Origin: Gambelia wislizenii
Taxonomy: Eukaryota > Chordata > Lepidosauria > Squamata > Crotaphytidae
DNA length: 64,000 bases
Direction: 5' to 3'
Assembly (NCBI GenBank): GCA_030847615.1
Contig: JAUMIR010000001.1
Location: 438,580,687 to 438,644,686 of the forward strand
The notes beneath the pieces were generated by a model that searched no databases, was not told the DNA's origin, and saw nothing but the letters and a program-made list of their open reading frames with translations. Within the stretch, counting starts at the first letter, position 1, and the number at the start of each line of letters is the position of its first letter. This document shows, one piece after another, positions 35,267 to 47,155 of this stretch. A program made the translations under genes and the position numbers.

Positions 35267-36199
35267 ACACATGGTCTTAGATGTCTCTACACTAATGCAC
35301 TGAGCATGGGAAATAAGCAAGATGAACTTGAACTTCTAGCACAACAAAGCAAATATGATATAATATGCATTACTGAAACCTGGTAGGATGAGGCTCATGA
35401 TTGGAATGTAGGAATAGAGGGGTATAACCATTTTAAGAGAAACAGGCCAAATAGGAAAGGGGGAGGAATAGCATTATATGTCAGGGATATTTACACCAGT
35501 GAAAAGATCCATGACTTCAATACTGGAAGCCAGGTGGAGAGCATCTGGATAAAAATTAAAGGGGGGGGGAAACAACAGGGATGTTATCCTGGGACTCTAC
35601 TACAGACCCCCAAGTCAAAGGAATTGGATGATGCCTTTCTAGAACAGATGAACACACACACAGAAAGGAGAGATGTAGTAGTAAAGGGTGACTTCAACTA
35701 TCCTGATATTTGCTGAAAATCTAACTCAACCAAAACTTCAACGTCTGGCAAATTCCTTACTTGTCTGGAAGACAGTTTCATTGTCCAAAAGGTAGAAGAG
35801 TCAACAAGGGGTTCAGCTATTTTAGATCTGATCCTAACCAACAGGCATGACCTGGTTAATGGGATGCAAGTGGTGGGATCCTTAGGTGAGAGTGATCATG
35901 CTCTACTGGAGTTTGTTATACAATGGAAAGAAGAAGCCAGGCATGGTCAGACACGCATTCTAGACTTTAGGAGAGCTGATTTCAATAAACTCAGGTATAT
36001 ACTGGAGGTAATCCCATGGTCAGGAATGTTAAAAGAGAAGGGACTTCAAGACAGATGGGACTTTCTCAAAAGGAAGATACTGAAGGCACAATTTCAAATA
36101 GTACCAATGAAAAAGAAAAATGGGATTTGTCTCAGGAAACCAGGATGGATGACTAAAGAACTTTCAGTAGAGCTAAGTTTTAAAACGGAACATGTATAG
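35267..36199 (+). pseudogene. CR1 ORF2, apurinic-type endonuclease part
   Basis: The frame contains GLRCLYTNALSMGNKQDELE, then CITETW and a stop, KGGGIALYVRD, VVVKGDFNYPDIC and a stop, DLILTNRHDLV and GESDHALLEF. These are the ordered motifs of APE endonucleases in LINEs (N, E, Y, GDFN, SDH). Stops at about 35385 and 35716 break it. The SDH catalytic histidine motif is preserved. The endonuclease would nick target DNA for target-primed reverse transcription. Confidence 0.8.
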
Positions 36200-36288
36200 G
36201 AAATGGAAAAAGGGGGAAATCACCAAAGAGGAATTCAAACAGGTAGCAAACATGTGTAGGAGTAAAGTCAGAAAAGCTAAAGCACAGA

Positions 36289-36843
36289 ATGAGCTCAAGC
36301 TCGCTTAGAGAGGTTAAGAACAATAAAAAGGGGGGTTTGGGGTATGTCCGCAGCAAAAGGAAGAAGAAGGTAATGGTAGGGCCACTACGTGGAGAAGATG
36401 GCAAAATGCTAACAGGGGACAGAGAAAAGGCAGAATTACTCAACACCTTCTTTGCCTCAGTGTTTTCAGAAAAGGAAAAGGAGGACCAACCTGAGGATAA
36501 TGGAACAGGGGACACAATAGGGGAAATCCAGCTCAGAATAAACAAAGAGGTAGTACAGGAATACCTTCTTAATCTAAATAAATTTAAATTTCCAGGACCG
36601 GATGAACTACATCCAAGAGTATTAAAAGAGTTGGCAAATGTAATCTCAGAGCCATTGGCAATAATCTTTGAGAAATCCTGGAGAACAGGAGAAGTCCCAG
36701 CAGACTGGAGGAGGTCAAACGTTGTCCCCATCTTCAAAAAGGGGAAAAAAGAGGATCCCAACAATTATCGTCCAGTTAGTCTGACATCAATACCAGGGAA
36801 GATTCTAGAGCAGATCATTAAACAGAGAGTCTGTGAACATTTA
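36289..36843 (+). pseudogene. CR1 ORF2, N-terminal part of reverse transcriptase
   Basis: An open frame with LLNTFFASVFSEK, FKFPGPDELHPRVLKELA, TGEVPADWRRSNVVPIFKKG, then NNYRPVSLTSIPGKILEQI and CEHL. This covers the early fingers motifs of a LINE RT. The CR1 reading frame stops being valid at 36843, where the inserted element begins; the following residues of the open frame belong to the insert. Confidence 0.85.
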
Positions 36844-36976
36844 GGAGATTATCAGATGGGAACAAAAAAAGTGTTCCTGTCCCACAATCTCCTTTCCCGC
36901 CCCATTCCCACCCCTGTCCCAGCACAAGAATGAAAACTTTCACACTTACCTGAATTGTTCTTGTGCCGGGAAGCCC

Positions 36977-37014
36977 AGGAAGTGAAAGGAGCTCTAGAGC
37001 TCCTTTCACTTCCT
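36977..37014. repeat. Perfect 38-bp palindrome
   Basis: AGGAAGTGAAAGGAGCTC is followed directly by its complement around a TAGA-like centre, with no mismatch over 38 bp. It lies in the left part of the Harbinger-like element. Confidence 0.9.
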
Positions 37015-37107
37015 TGTTCATAATCCCGGCTGCTGCTCTCGCGAGAACAAGAGAGCCGGGATTTAAAGGGACATGCTGGGGACAATGGGGTGGATCAAGG
37101 AGCAAGT

Positions 37108-37400
37108 GGGGGAGGGTGATCAGGCTGGCGATCGGGGGTGGAGGGCTGGCAATTTGGGGGGGTGAGGGCTGGTGATCAGGGGAGGGCTGGCGATCAGGGG
37201 AGGGCTGGCCATCGCAGGGGTGGAGGACTGGCGATCGGGGGGTGGAGGCCTGGTGATCAGGTGGTGGAGGGCTGACAATCAGGGTGTGGAAGGCTGGCAA
37301 TCGGGTGGTGGATGGTTGGCAATCGGGGGTGGAGGACTGGTGATCAGGGTGCAGTGAGGACTGACAATCGGGGGGGGGGGTGGAGGGCTGGCATGCAGGG
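37108..37400 (+). repeat. G-rich minisatellite, unit about 20 bp
   Basis: Variant units of the form GGTGGAGGGCTGGCGATCGG repeat about 12-14 times with substitutions and length changes. It is internal to the Harbinger-like element. The open frames across it in several phases are a consequence of the repeat and are not genes. Confidence 0.85.
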
Positions 37401-37724
37401 ACAGGCGATCTCGGTGGCAGCAGTAGGGGCCTGTCATAAGGGAGGTATCCAGAAGTGTTTTTACTCCAGACCTCCCACTAACGCTGGCATCCCACCAACA
37501 TAATGGGCACCTTTTCACATGCCCGTCATTCCGTTACAGAAACGGAATGATGGATCTATTAACAGCTTAAGCCATGAATAATAATAAAAAAAAAAACACG
37601 GGGGCAGCACTGGAGCAGAATGAGAACAGAATGGGCAGGGAGAATGTTGTGTGAAAAGGAAAGCCTTTCCCGATACTCTGGCGTCCCTGTTCTGCTTTAT
37701 TTGCTGCGTCTGATAATCTCCTTA

Positions 37725-38907
37725 GAAGGCAATGCCATAATCACAAAAAGTCAACATGGGTTTCAGAGAAACAAGTCATGCCAGACTAATCTGGTATCTT
37801 TTTTTGGATAAAATTACCAGTTTGGTAGATGAAGGGAACACTGTGGATATCACATACCTTGATTTCAGTAAGGCCTTTGACAACGTTCCCCATGACATTC
37901 TTGTAAACAAGCTTGTAAAATGTGGGCTAGACAAGTTAACTGTTCAATGGATTTGTAATTGGTTGACCGGCTGAACCCAAAGGGTGCTCAGCAGTGGCTC
38001 GTCTTCCTTTTGGAAAGATGTGACCAGTGGGGTGCCACAGGGTTCTGTCCTAGGCTCCGTGTTATTCAACATCTTTATCAATGACTTGGATGAAGGAATA
38101 GAGGGTATGCTTATCAAGTTTGCAGATGACACCAAATTAGGAGGAGTAGCTAATACCCTAGGGGACTGGATCAAAATTCAAATTGACCTGAATAGACTAG
38201 AAAGCTGGGCCAAAGCTAACAAAATGAAATTCAATATGGAGAAATGTAAAGTACTGCACTTAGGGCAGAAAAACGAAATGCATAGATATAGGATGGGGGA
38301 GACCTGGCTGAACGAGGCTACATGCAAAAGGGATCTAGGAGTCCTAGTAGACCACAAGTTGAACATAAGTCAACAGTGTGATGCTGCAGCTAAAAAGGCC
38401 AATGTGATTTTGGGCTGCATCAATAGAAATATAGTGTCTAGATCATGGGAAGTCATAGTGCCACTCTATTCTGCCTTGGTCAGGCCTCACCTAGAATACT
38501 GTGTCCCGTTCTGGGCACCACAATTCAAAAAGAATATTGACAAACTGGAGCATGTCCAGAGGAGGGTGACTAAAATGGTGAAAGGTCTGGAAACGATGCC
38601 TTATGAGGAGAGACTTAGGGAGCTGGGTATGTTTAGCCTGGAAAAAAGACGGTTAAGGGGTGATACGATAACCCTGTTTAAGTATTTGAAGGGGTGTCAC
38701 ATTGAGGATGGAGCAAGCTTGTTTTCTGCTGCACCAGAGACTAGAACACAGAACAATGGATGCAAGCTCCAGGAACAGAGATTCCACCTCAACATTAGGA
38801 GGAACTTTCTGACAGTAAGAGCTGTTCGGCACTGGAACACACTCCCTAGGAGTGTGGTAGAGTCTGCTTCCTTGGAGGTCTTTAAACAGAGGCTGGATGG
38901 CCATCTG
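37725..38907 (+). pseudogene. CR1 ORF2, catalytic RT core and C-terminal domain
   Basis: After the insert the protein resumes with AIITKSQHGFQRNKSCQTNL, a frameshift near 37806, then DITYLDFSKAFDNVPHDIL (motif A), a stop near 37974, [20 protein letters not shown], and [10 protein letters not shown] (catalytic FADD at about 38119-38130). KFNMEKCKVLHLG and a long C-terminal region with YSALVRPHLEYCVPFWAPQ and RHWNTLPRSVVES follow to the stop at 38910. Catalytic residues are intact, but one frameshift and one stop disable it. Confidence 0.85.
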
Positions 38908-38996
38908 TAGGGATGCTTTGATCATGATTTCCTGCATGGCAGGAGGTTGGACTGGATGGCCCTTGTGGTCTCTTCCAACTCTACAATTCTATGAAT

Positions 38997-41900
38997 GAAG
39001 TTAAATGTCTCCCCCAACTCTTCTTCTCCCATCATATGCCTTTAGGTCAGTTGTTAGAAGCACACTGGACAAAGTATCAGAAATTAGAACTGGAAAGCAC
39101 AAGCCAATGCTTTCAGTCAAATAGTGCAGAGGTTAAAAGAAGCCATAGTGCATAAGAGGAGGAAGGAGCATGAGATGTTTGTTCACCTGATGCTTGTTCA
39201 CAACACCATGCATTACCTGGTGGTCATTGTTCAAACCTGGCTCATGTTCTACCTCCTGTGCATTTTCTAGGGATCAAATAGCAATCGAACAGTTTCATTT
39301 TCAGTAATTTAGATAGTGGGGTTTAGTCAAGTACAACAAACCTTAACACTGGTGAACTGAAAATTGTCCTCCAACATCATCACTGTATTTCACTTACAAT
39401 GTGATTAATTTGAGAGCAAACTTCTGTTAACCTGTTCTTGAAAAACCATATTTTAGGTGGCATGTTAGTAAAAGAAAATTAATCTCTCTGTACTGAAATT
39501 GCCAGCTTTAGAATTAATTACCTTGAACACAACAATCAATTAATAAACGTTAAGCAAACAAGGGAAAGTTGGTCAATTAAAAATGATTAAATTGATTCCC
39601 ACTGCAGATAAAACAGGAGACTATCATAATTTGTCACTGAAGACCCAAGAGCTTGAACTTTGTGCTATTCTTCTACCTCTGATATTTGATACTGATCGGT
39701 TTTATTGTGATTATTTAAGAAACCATATTCAGAGTACCAACTATCAGAAGCTTCCAAGAACAGCAGTAGAAAGTAAATGATATGAAAGAGGATAGTTGAT
39801 GGGTGAATGCTGATGTCTTTTTGTATACTGGCACCAGCTCTGTGCATATTATTTTGTAGAAGGGAATGGGATTACAGGGCCAGCCCTCAGCCATCATTTG
39901 CACATACTAACTGAACTGTACAATCCCTGTGCTCTTACAGAATGTACACAAGAGATGGGAATCCTGTTGCCCCTTCCAGATGCTTTTGCCTACAACTCTC
40001 ATTGGTCCAACTCAACCAGTGGTATGGAATTGGTCAAAATATCTGGAGGGCCATAGGGTTACTGGTCTATGTGAATCCGCTATGTACACACAATTAGGGA
40101 CAATGTGTAAAGGTTTGTTTTTTTTAATTGCTTAGGCAAGCCTGTGTCAGTGTGCATTGGCTGGGGACAGGGTGGGACCCACCATTGCCTCTCTGCCCTA
40201 CAAAGGTCCCAACTCTCTCCCCATTGGCCATTCTTTCCCATACAAATGTCACCTCTTGCTGGAAAGTCATCCAAATGAGATTAATGACATCACCTTGGGT
40301 GCTTTATTCGTGCAGATAAGCTGGCACATTGACACAAGGTTTTAATTCTCTGGGAGAAGCAAACTGGGGGGAAATTCTGGCAAGTCCAAGGAGGGATGTA
40401 AATCCTTGATTGTCTCATTCTCATGTGTGAGAACACAGAATCTCAGATATTTTTCCACACCAACAAAATGGGAAGACCCCCCCCCATTTTCAATTAGAGT
40501 AATCACACTTGCAACATCATTTTTTGCAGAAATTCCACATACAATTTTTACACAGACTACAATTGCTGCTGCTATGTTGCAAGCACTTAGATGGGAGGTT
40601 AAGTTTGAGTGGCTTTTTTGGCTGGATAAACCTCTCTTTCTGTGCTTGCTCTGTGTATACAAAGAGAAAATAGTCCTGAGGCCCTTTCACACTAAAGCGC
40701 TATTATTCAATTTTAACCTCCATGATTCCATCCTGTGGAATCCTGGGACTGGCAGTTTAGGGAGGAACATCTAGAATTCTCAGCCAGAGAGCTCTAGTGT
40801 CTCACCAAACTGCAAACCCCAGCATTCCATGGGATGTAGTAATGGCAGTTAAAGGAGAATCATAGTGCTATATTTGTGTTGTGCTAAGGAGCTCCAGTTC
40901 TGCACAGAGACAACCTTGACCAAAATAAAAAAGACGTTCATTAACTCACTCCCCTTTTTAAAAAGTGATAAATTTTGTAACAGTCATCAGTTTCTCAACA
41001 GCAATGACATCACTGTGCAGGACCTGCCTGTCACTGTTCATCCAGCTATAGGAGCATAGTTGGATGTTGCTCCACGACTTCCCATCAGCTAGTAAATGAC
41101 CATGTTGGTGGGGTACAATTGCTTAAAAATAGATTTGAAAGTGTGTGGGTGAGATGTGCCATAATTCTTCCTCTGAAGAACTTTATGGGATGTCTCTGAT
41201 TCAGGATTTCAGCCCTAGTCAGTGAGAAATTTGGGGAATATTCTTCACATGAGCATCCTGTGACCCCACCCCCGAGGAAATAGAGATGTTCTCAAATTCA
41301 ATTAATATGTGAAGTCATAAAATACATGAAAAATACACCCCAAAGGAATTACATATTCCTGAAGTCTTGGGGAATGGAACTGTTGTATAAATCAAAACCT
41401 TGGCACTGAGGCTTAGTATATGATCTTAAGATCTTGAGATGCAAAAAGCAGTAGCCTATGCTGGGAAACATATCAACTCAAGGCACGCATTAAAGAAAAA
41501 ATGAAATGTTTGGCTTACCTATATTACTCATACAATAATATTATAAAATGAGTTGTCAAGGATTCCTGCAGTACCAACAAAAGGAAAAATTACTCTTGAT
41601 TTAATCCTTTGCACTGCCCACAGTTTGATGCTAGACATAATGTCTTGCAAATGCTCTTGAAACAGTAACCCATAAAGCTGTGAAAATCAGCATATATGTA
41701 TTGAAAATTACCCAAGAAATCTAACCCAAGTCGCATTTAATATCAAAGGAAAATTTCTTTAAAATTAAAGGATTAGTTCAGAGGAAAGTGAACATTACAT
41801 TTAAGGAACTCAGGTTCCTTCAGGAAATTTGGTAGTCATTTAAAACACTACTGTAACAGGAGCTCAAATAGAAAGTATACTATGGATTAGAAAATGTACA

Positions 41901-42600
41901 GACTAGTTCAGCTATCACTTTCTTCTTAAATGTCTTGGTTTAAAATAAAATACGCCCCCCCCCCCGCAAAAGAAAACAATAAGAAAAGCTAAAACTAAAA
42001 CTTAAAAAGTAAATCTACAATAAGGGATACAAAAATAATTTAACCAGAAAATGATTAGATGTATAAAAATAATAAGAAGATTGCTTAAAACTGATAACAC
42101 TTTTTATGGATCATAAATGGCTAAACAGAGGAAACAGAGGTTAGCCATAAACTGGGTGGTTTTTTTTAAAGAAATAAATTCGTCTCTCAAGAATTTCTTC
42201 AAAACAAAAAACAAAAAAACAAATATCACCAATCCATAATGCACCCTGATAAGCCCTTCAAGCTGCACTATCATAAAGGCCCATCTCTAGAAAATCCAGT
42301 GAATCCACAACATCAGGGTAGCCGCTAGGTGGAAGTGAACACTGAATCAGTCATTAACTCACCTTTTAACCATTTTCTTCTGTTACAATGTATTGTTCTT
42401 CCATTAATCCATCTCCAGCACCCTGTTTAACCACCCATTGTTTCACCACTTCATTGTGCTTTAATTAACTTAGAAAAGAACAAATTGAATTAGCCATTCT
42501 CTGGGTTGGTGAGAGGAGGACTGCAGATTCCTTAATCTTTACACTTGGGGTATGCCCCTCCACCACCCAGAGAAGAGGCAGGAAATTCAAACTGGTCTCG
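38997..42600. other. Intronic stretch with MITE remnants
   Basis: No exon found. About 40676-40900 is a MITE-like block with inverted CTGGCAGTTT/AAACTGCAAACCC and TGGAATCCTGGGAC/CAGCATTCCATGGG segments, typical of lizard hAT-type MITEs. About 39965-40070 has a similar scrap (CAACTCTCATTGGTCCAAC). The remainder is AT-rich unique-looking sequence. Confidence 0.5.
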
Positions 42601-42849
42601 TGATTGCTGAGGACCGTTGTTTCCTCCCTCTTCCCAGCCATCACATACACAGTTGTTTTTCCTGCCTCACCCAGAGCAGAGCTTTTTAGGCATCCTCCTG
42701 AGTTTCCCTAAAAACTTCCTACTTTCCTTTATTTTTCTTCCCAGCCTTGTCTTCTGTTGTCTCCCTCCTCTTTTCACTTCCTTCTGTTTTTTTAAAAAAT
42801 CTTTCCTTTCCCTATTTTCTCTCCACTTCTCCTCCCCCTTGACTCCTGA

Positions 42850-44998
42850 GATGGCCCCCACCAGCCAGAAGAACAAAGAGAAAAAAAGAAGTAATCCCTA
42901 GCTACTAAGGCACCAAAGGGATGCCCTGAGGAGGTCTCTCTGCTGCTGGAATGTTTCCAGCAGGCATTGAGTGAGACCCCAAATGACACAGCCTCCTCGC
43001 CGCCAAGCTCCACTTCACAGGCGAGTGGAGCACCAGCTGGCAGCAGACCTGGCTTGACCCTATTGCCACTGAGCCATGCTCCATGGGTGGGGGGATTCAC
43101 CCGTGGTCCAGCACCTGACCGCCGCCATGTTGACCACCCTACTGATCAGGGAGCCAACAATGGAGGACATCACAGCATCTGGCAGGGAAGTACCAATGTG
43201 TCGGTCAGGAGGCAGTTGCAGGAGTGCTTCAGTGGGGGTACCAGTTGAGCGGGGAGTGCCAATTGTGAGTGGGGGGAAAGGATTCACCAGAAGGTACAGC
43301 ATGGAATGCCTGCTGCAGTTGTGCTGACCGATGAGGCCATTGTGAAGAAGCAATCCAGGGATGAGGAGACAATGAGGGGAGTATTCCCTATTGTCCACGT
43401 GGCCAGCAGGGATTGTGACCGCCATCTTGGAGCACAATCCCCCTCATCCCCAGGAGAAATTACCATGGCACAAATTAAGGTCCCACTCTCCATAAATCCG
43501 GCCAACTACCTGGCTGCAGAAAAAAGGGCAATCTTGGCAGCTAATCAGGCTTTTGCAGAGGTTTTTATGGGCTCTTCTGGGATGGTCTCACCCTCCGCCC
43601 CCAGCCAAGGTCCACACCACATCCACTTTAATCAACCAGGCACAGGGGAGGAGACTAGCAGGGATGACCCCAGGCCATGGCCAAGGGACTGCGAAACGCA
43701 TCGACAATCACAGTTACAAGGGACATCAGCTCCCTCCTCTGTGAAGCAATGCGAATTCTGGGCGGGGGGAATCCACCTCGGACGCTTCCTTCCACAACAA
43801 ATCTGCACCTGGCCCTAGTGGAGTTCACCCCAACCGTCAAGCAAAACACAAGGTTCCTCCCTCCCCTCACTCCTCTGTGGAATCAGAGGGAGCTTCAGCA
43901 GATTAATCAATCTTGCTGGATCCTGAGGATCTGGAGCAAGAGCCCATTGATTCTCAGGCAGACTGAGAGGAAGGGGGTGATCTGATTCTGAAACTCCTCA
44001 AGGAGGCATATCAAAAAGTCTTTGTTCATTTAGGGGACTTCCCTTCACTTTTGGCCAAAGCATCCTCTATTTTGGGTGTCTCAAGAAAACAATCCCAGAG
44101 CCCTCCACTGAATTCAGCAGGTGAGTTGCAGCGGTGCTGAGCACACCTAAGTCCTCAGGATGGGAGGTTCTTTTCCCATCCATTTTCATGTGCGCAGTAG
44201 AGGGTGAATGGGACAAGTCTCTTCAGGGCAAAAAAGGTACATTGCTAGTGCAGAATACACGCTGGCCAAGTACGTTATACACGCTGGCCAAGTACGTTAT
44301 AGACAAGCTTAAGGTCCCGGCAGTCGATTCTCCTGTAGCCTCCCTTGTCTCGGGAGCTCTAGCGCCCAACAAAGGAGAAAGGTTCCTTAGGGATCCCAAG
44401 GAGAAAAGAATGGAAGGGGCCCTTAAGAAGACCCATGAAGCAATGGCCCTGGCAATCAGGTCATCCACGACTGGCTCCTTGTTTGTAAGAGCCTCTCTGT
44501 TGGGGATGGAAGATGTTCTTCGAGGCGAGAATTTGGACAGGGCCTCCTTGCAACAGTTTCTCTCAAAGGTTTACATTACATCATCCTCCAGTTTTTAGTG
44601 GACTCCACACTAGACTCAGTGGTTTTTACTTCTAGAGCCATGGTTACAGCAGCAGTTGCTAAGCGCTCAGTCTGGCTACGCCACTGGGAGGCGGATACTC
44701 AGTCCAGAGCCAACCTGGCAACCACGCCGTTTAAAGGAGCATGCTTATTCTGAGAAGATGCTTTAAAAGATATTCTTGTTGAAACCAAGAAGAAGAAGAA
44801 AGCCATGCCAGTCTTGAGTAAGAAGTCGGACAAGAGGCCTTACAAGAAAACCTATCTGTACTCCTCTTCCCTCAGCTCATGAAGGGGCACAAGACAGGGT
44901 GACTTTCGCCCTTTTCACCCAACCTCGGGTAGAACTAGTTACTCGTCAAGACGGTCCTCTTCAACCCAGTCTCAATCCGGACATAGAGGGGCAGCCCA
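42850..44998 (+). pseudogene. DIRS ORF1 (gag-like), frameshifted
   Basis: Starts MAPTSQKNKEKKRS at 42850 but hits a stop within 20 codons. Recognisable later pieces are AQIKVPLSINPANYLAAEK (frame 43306-43818), VDSPVASLVSGALAPNKGE with FLRDPKEKRMEGALKKTHEA (44134-44598), and in another frame VAKRSVWLRHWEAD (about 44655-44700). The last two match the conserved blocks of DIRS ORF1 proteins. A serine-rich C-terminus follows to about 44998. At least three frame changes or stops break the ORF. Confidence 0.65.
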
Positions 44999-45078
44999 CT
45001 CCCTGAGGGGAGGGGGTCAACAACAGTTCTGACTCGGATTCCATTTCCCATGGGAGGCCAACTACAGCATTATCAGCA

Positions 45079-46341
45079 GTGCTGGGAGGCAGCCTCCACA
45101 GACAAGTGGATCGTCTCCACTATCTCCCACAGTTACTACAATTCAATGAATTACACCAGGGCAGATTCATACCATCAACCCTCTCAAAGGATCTACAGAA
45201 AAGAAAGATTCAACTCGAGACCATGAATTACGTGCTCTCCATCAAGGCAATAGAGCCAGTGCCAGTATCGCGGAGATTTTCAGGTGTCTATTCCATATTC
45301 TTCACAGTTCCAGAAAAGGGTGGAGACTTCCGCTCTATTCTAGATCTCAAGTACACCAGCGCGCACCTAACATACAAACGCTTCCACATGGAGACACTAT
45401 CCTCCATCCACGAAGCGTTACAGGGAGGGAACATCTTAGTCTTCCTGGACCTGGCAGAAGTGTATCTCCACATTTTGATCATGGAGGACAGCAGGAGATT
45501 CCTTCGCTTCACTTTCAGGCAGTACCACTACCAATTCAGGGCCTTAACCTTCCACTGGGCATCAGCCCCACGAGTATTCATGAAGGTTTTAGTCATGGTA
45601 GTAGCCCATCTCCAGACACAGGGGATCCATCTCTATCCATACTTGGACGATATCCTACTCAGAGCTCCATCCAAGCAGAGAGCCCAGGAGGACCTTCGGG
45701 TCACAATTCAATGTCTCCAGGAACATGGGTTTCTAATAAACTTCAAGAAGAGCACCCTCAAGCCAACACAGGCCATCACCCATCTAGGCACAATGCTGGA
45801 CATTCAAAAGGAGATGATCTTCTTGTCTCAGGAACAACAAGCCGTGTTAAGATGGGAAACCTTGAACACCCTCACACGTTCAGAGGTTTCGCTTATGGAG
45901 CTCTCCCACCTTCTGGGTCTCATGATCTCCTCAATTTTAATCGTTCCATGGGCCAGGTTTCACCCCAGACTGCTCCAGTCCTTCCTGCACCAATATCAGA
46001 CACAAATCTCCCATCAACAGGATCTTCCTCCAGCTTCTGCAGGAGGTGAGGACTTCACTTCGCTGGTGGACAAGACAGCCAATCTATCCAAAGGATCCTA
46101 CTGGACTCCGAGGACAGAGATCACTGTAACCACAGACACCAGTCTCCTTGGTTGGGGAGCACACTGTCTAGATCTCTTAGCTCAAGGGTCTTGGAAACCG
46201 GCCGAGAATTCCCACAGTATAAATTGGCTGGAACTGAGAGTGAGCCGATTAGCCCTACTTTACTTCAAGGGCTACCTCAAGGGGAAGCATGTTCTGATTC
46301 TCATGGACAACACCATGGTCTGCTCATACATTTCCAAGTAG
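45079..46341 (+). pseudogene. DIRS reverse transcriptase and RNase H
   Basis: A 420-codon uninterrupted frame. RT motifs in order: FFTVPEKGGDFRSILDLKY, ILVFLDLAEVYLHILI (motif A with Asp), the FRALTFHWASAPRVFMKVL segment, and YPYLDDILL (catalytic YLDD near 45640-45655), then INFKKSTLKPTQAITHLG. RNase H motifs follow: TVTTDTSLLGWGAH, NWLELR and ILMDNTMVCSYI. Several changes from the expected pattern are visible (HWASAPRVF for the usual GL..AP..F). The frame ends at a stop at 46339-46341 and the RNase H domain continues in another frame. Despite the length, I consider it a relic. Confidence 0.8.
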
Positions 46342-46411
46342 GGAGGGATAAGGTCCCACTCTCTTCAGAAGAAAGCCTCTTCAAAGCTGCTTCAATTGGG
46401 CACAGAAGGCG

Positions 46412-46849
46412 ATGGCGTCCCTAACAGCTCACCACATACAGGGTACGGACAACCTGAGAGCGGATTATCTATGCAGACATGAGATTCTACCAGGGGAATG
46501 GCCTCTTCACCCCCAGGTGTTCAACCAGATACAGCAGAGGTTCGGAACCATGGCAGTGGGCATCATTGCCTCCGCAAACAATTGCAAGCTCCACAGGTTC
46601 TTCATGAGATTTCCAGAGTGGGGAGCAGAAGGGACAGACGTCCTTCAGTCCCCTTGGCCAGTGGGTTTGCTTTACCTCTTTCCTCCTCTTCCATTGATCG
46701 CCAAGGCAATCAGGAGGATAAGGGAGGAGGGAGCCCTGGTAGTTCTAGTCACGCCACACTGGCCACAAAGAGCCTGGTTCTCAGATCTAAGGGAAATGTC
46801 CCTGGAATGGCTGTGGATCCTCCCTCCAAGAGTGGATCTTTTGTCTTAG
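46412..46849 (+). pseudogene. DIRS RNase H tail and downstream domain
   Basis: After a frameshift between 46341 and 46412 the frame reads HHIQGTDNLRADYLCRHE, the H-x-G-x-N-x-x-A-D-x-L-x-R end of RNase H. Next come EWPLHPQVFNQIQQRFG, then GLLYLFPPLPLIAKAIRRI and VVLVTPHWPQRAWFSDLR, conserved in DIRS polyproteins before the recombinase. The match to the DIRS pattern is clear. Confidence 0.75.
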
Positions 46850-46899
46850 GGACCGCTGCTACATCCAGACCCCACCTGGCTGCACCTAGCCACACGGAG

Positions 46900-47083
46900 G
46901 CTGAGCAGAGAGCCCTGCGCCTCTGCAGGTCCAACGAGGCAGTGATTTCCACAATGCTCTCCTCCAGGTTATAGTCAACAACCAGGATATATGAAGCTAC
47001 CTGGAAAGCCTTCTCCAGGTGGTGCACAGCCAGCCAGTTGGACCAGACGTGTGTATCGATCAAGCACATCCTTGCATTTCGGC
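46900..47083 (+). pseudogene. N-terminal piece of DIRS tyrosine recombinase
   Basis: NEAVISTMLSSRL, a stop, then [17 protein letters not shown] and IKHILAFRQ match the core-binding N-terminal domain of DIRS tyrosine recombinases. The catalytic domain (R, H-x-x-R, Y) is absent because sequence switches at 47084. Confidence 0.65.
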
Positions 47084-47155
47084 AGAAGGCTTTCCAGGTA
47101 GCTTCATATATCCTGGTTGTTGACTATCACCTGGAGGAGTGCATTGTGGAAATCA
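46943..47155. repeat. 72-bp inverted repeat at the DIRS/CR1 junction
   Basis: Left arm 46943-47014 is part of the DIRS recombinase. Right arm 47084-47155 is its reverse complement with about two or three mismatches. The 69-bp spacer is DIRS sequence. CR1 begins directly after the right arm. Confidence 0.85.

Larger units (their letters stand above)
36844..37721. mobile_element. 878-bp TTA-flanked Harbinger-like DNA transposon carrying a minisatellite
   Basis: It starts GGAGATTATCAGA and ends TCTGATAATCTCC, a perfect 13-bp terminal inverted repeat, and TTA is duplicated on both sides (36841-36843 and 37722-37724). Removing the element plus one TTA joins the two halves of the CR1 reverse transcriptase in frame, so the boundaries are firm. 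Inside are a 38-bp perfect palindrome, a GC-rich hairpin (AATCCCGGCT facing AGCCGGGATT) and a minisatellite. No transposase frame is present. TTA duplication and short TIR point to the PIF/Harbinger superfamily. Confidence 0.85.
34030..38996 (+). mobile_element. Near full-length CR1 LINE, split by a DNA transposon
   Basis: Order: ORF1 with GDSL esterase motifs (about 34600-35120), ORF2 endonuclease (35260-36200), reverse transcriptase (36290-36843 and 37725-38140), C-terminal domain (to 38910), then a 3' UTR ending GGCCCTTGTGGTCTCTTCC and ATTCTATGAATG. The 878-bp element at 36844-37721 interrupts the RT. Several stops and frameshifts mean it is not active. The 5' limit is approximate. Confidence 0.85.
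42600..47083 (+). mobile_element. DIRS-like retroelement, decayed, truncated in the recombinase
   Basis: Ordered parts: gag-like ORF1 (about 42850-44998), reverse transcriptase plus RNase H (45079-46480), the post-RNase H region (to 46849) and the start of a tyrosine recombinase (about 46900-47083). This is the DIRS layout, in which a tyrosine recombinase replaces an integrase. The 5' limit is approximate because I could not recognise the terminal repeat. The 3' part is lost where an inverted copy of recombinase sequence and a CR1 fragment begin. Confidence 0.8.

Noticed and set aside
37108..37400. Glycine/Trp-rich or Pro-rich proteins on both strands
   Set aside because: They are translations of the G-rich minisatellite in different phases.
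42617..42901. 94-codon frame rich in Leu, Phe and Pro before DIRS
   Set aside because: It arises from a pyrimidine-rich leader and overlaps the DIRS start in another phase; no family features.
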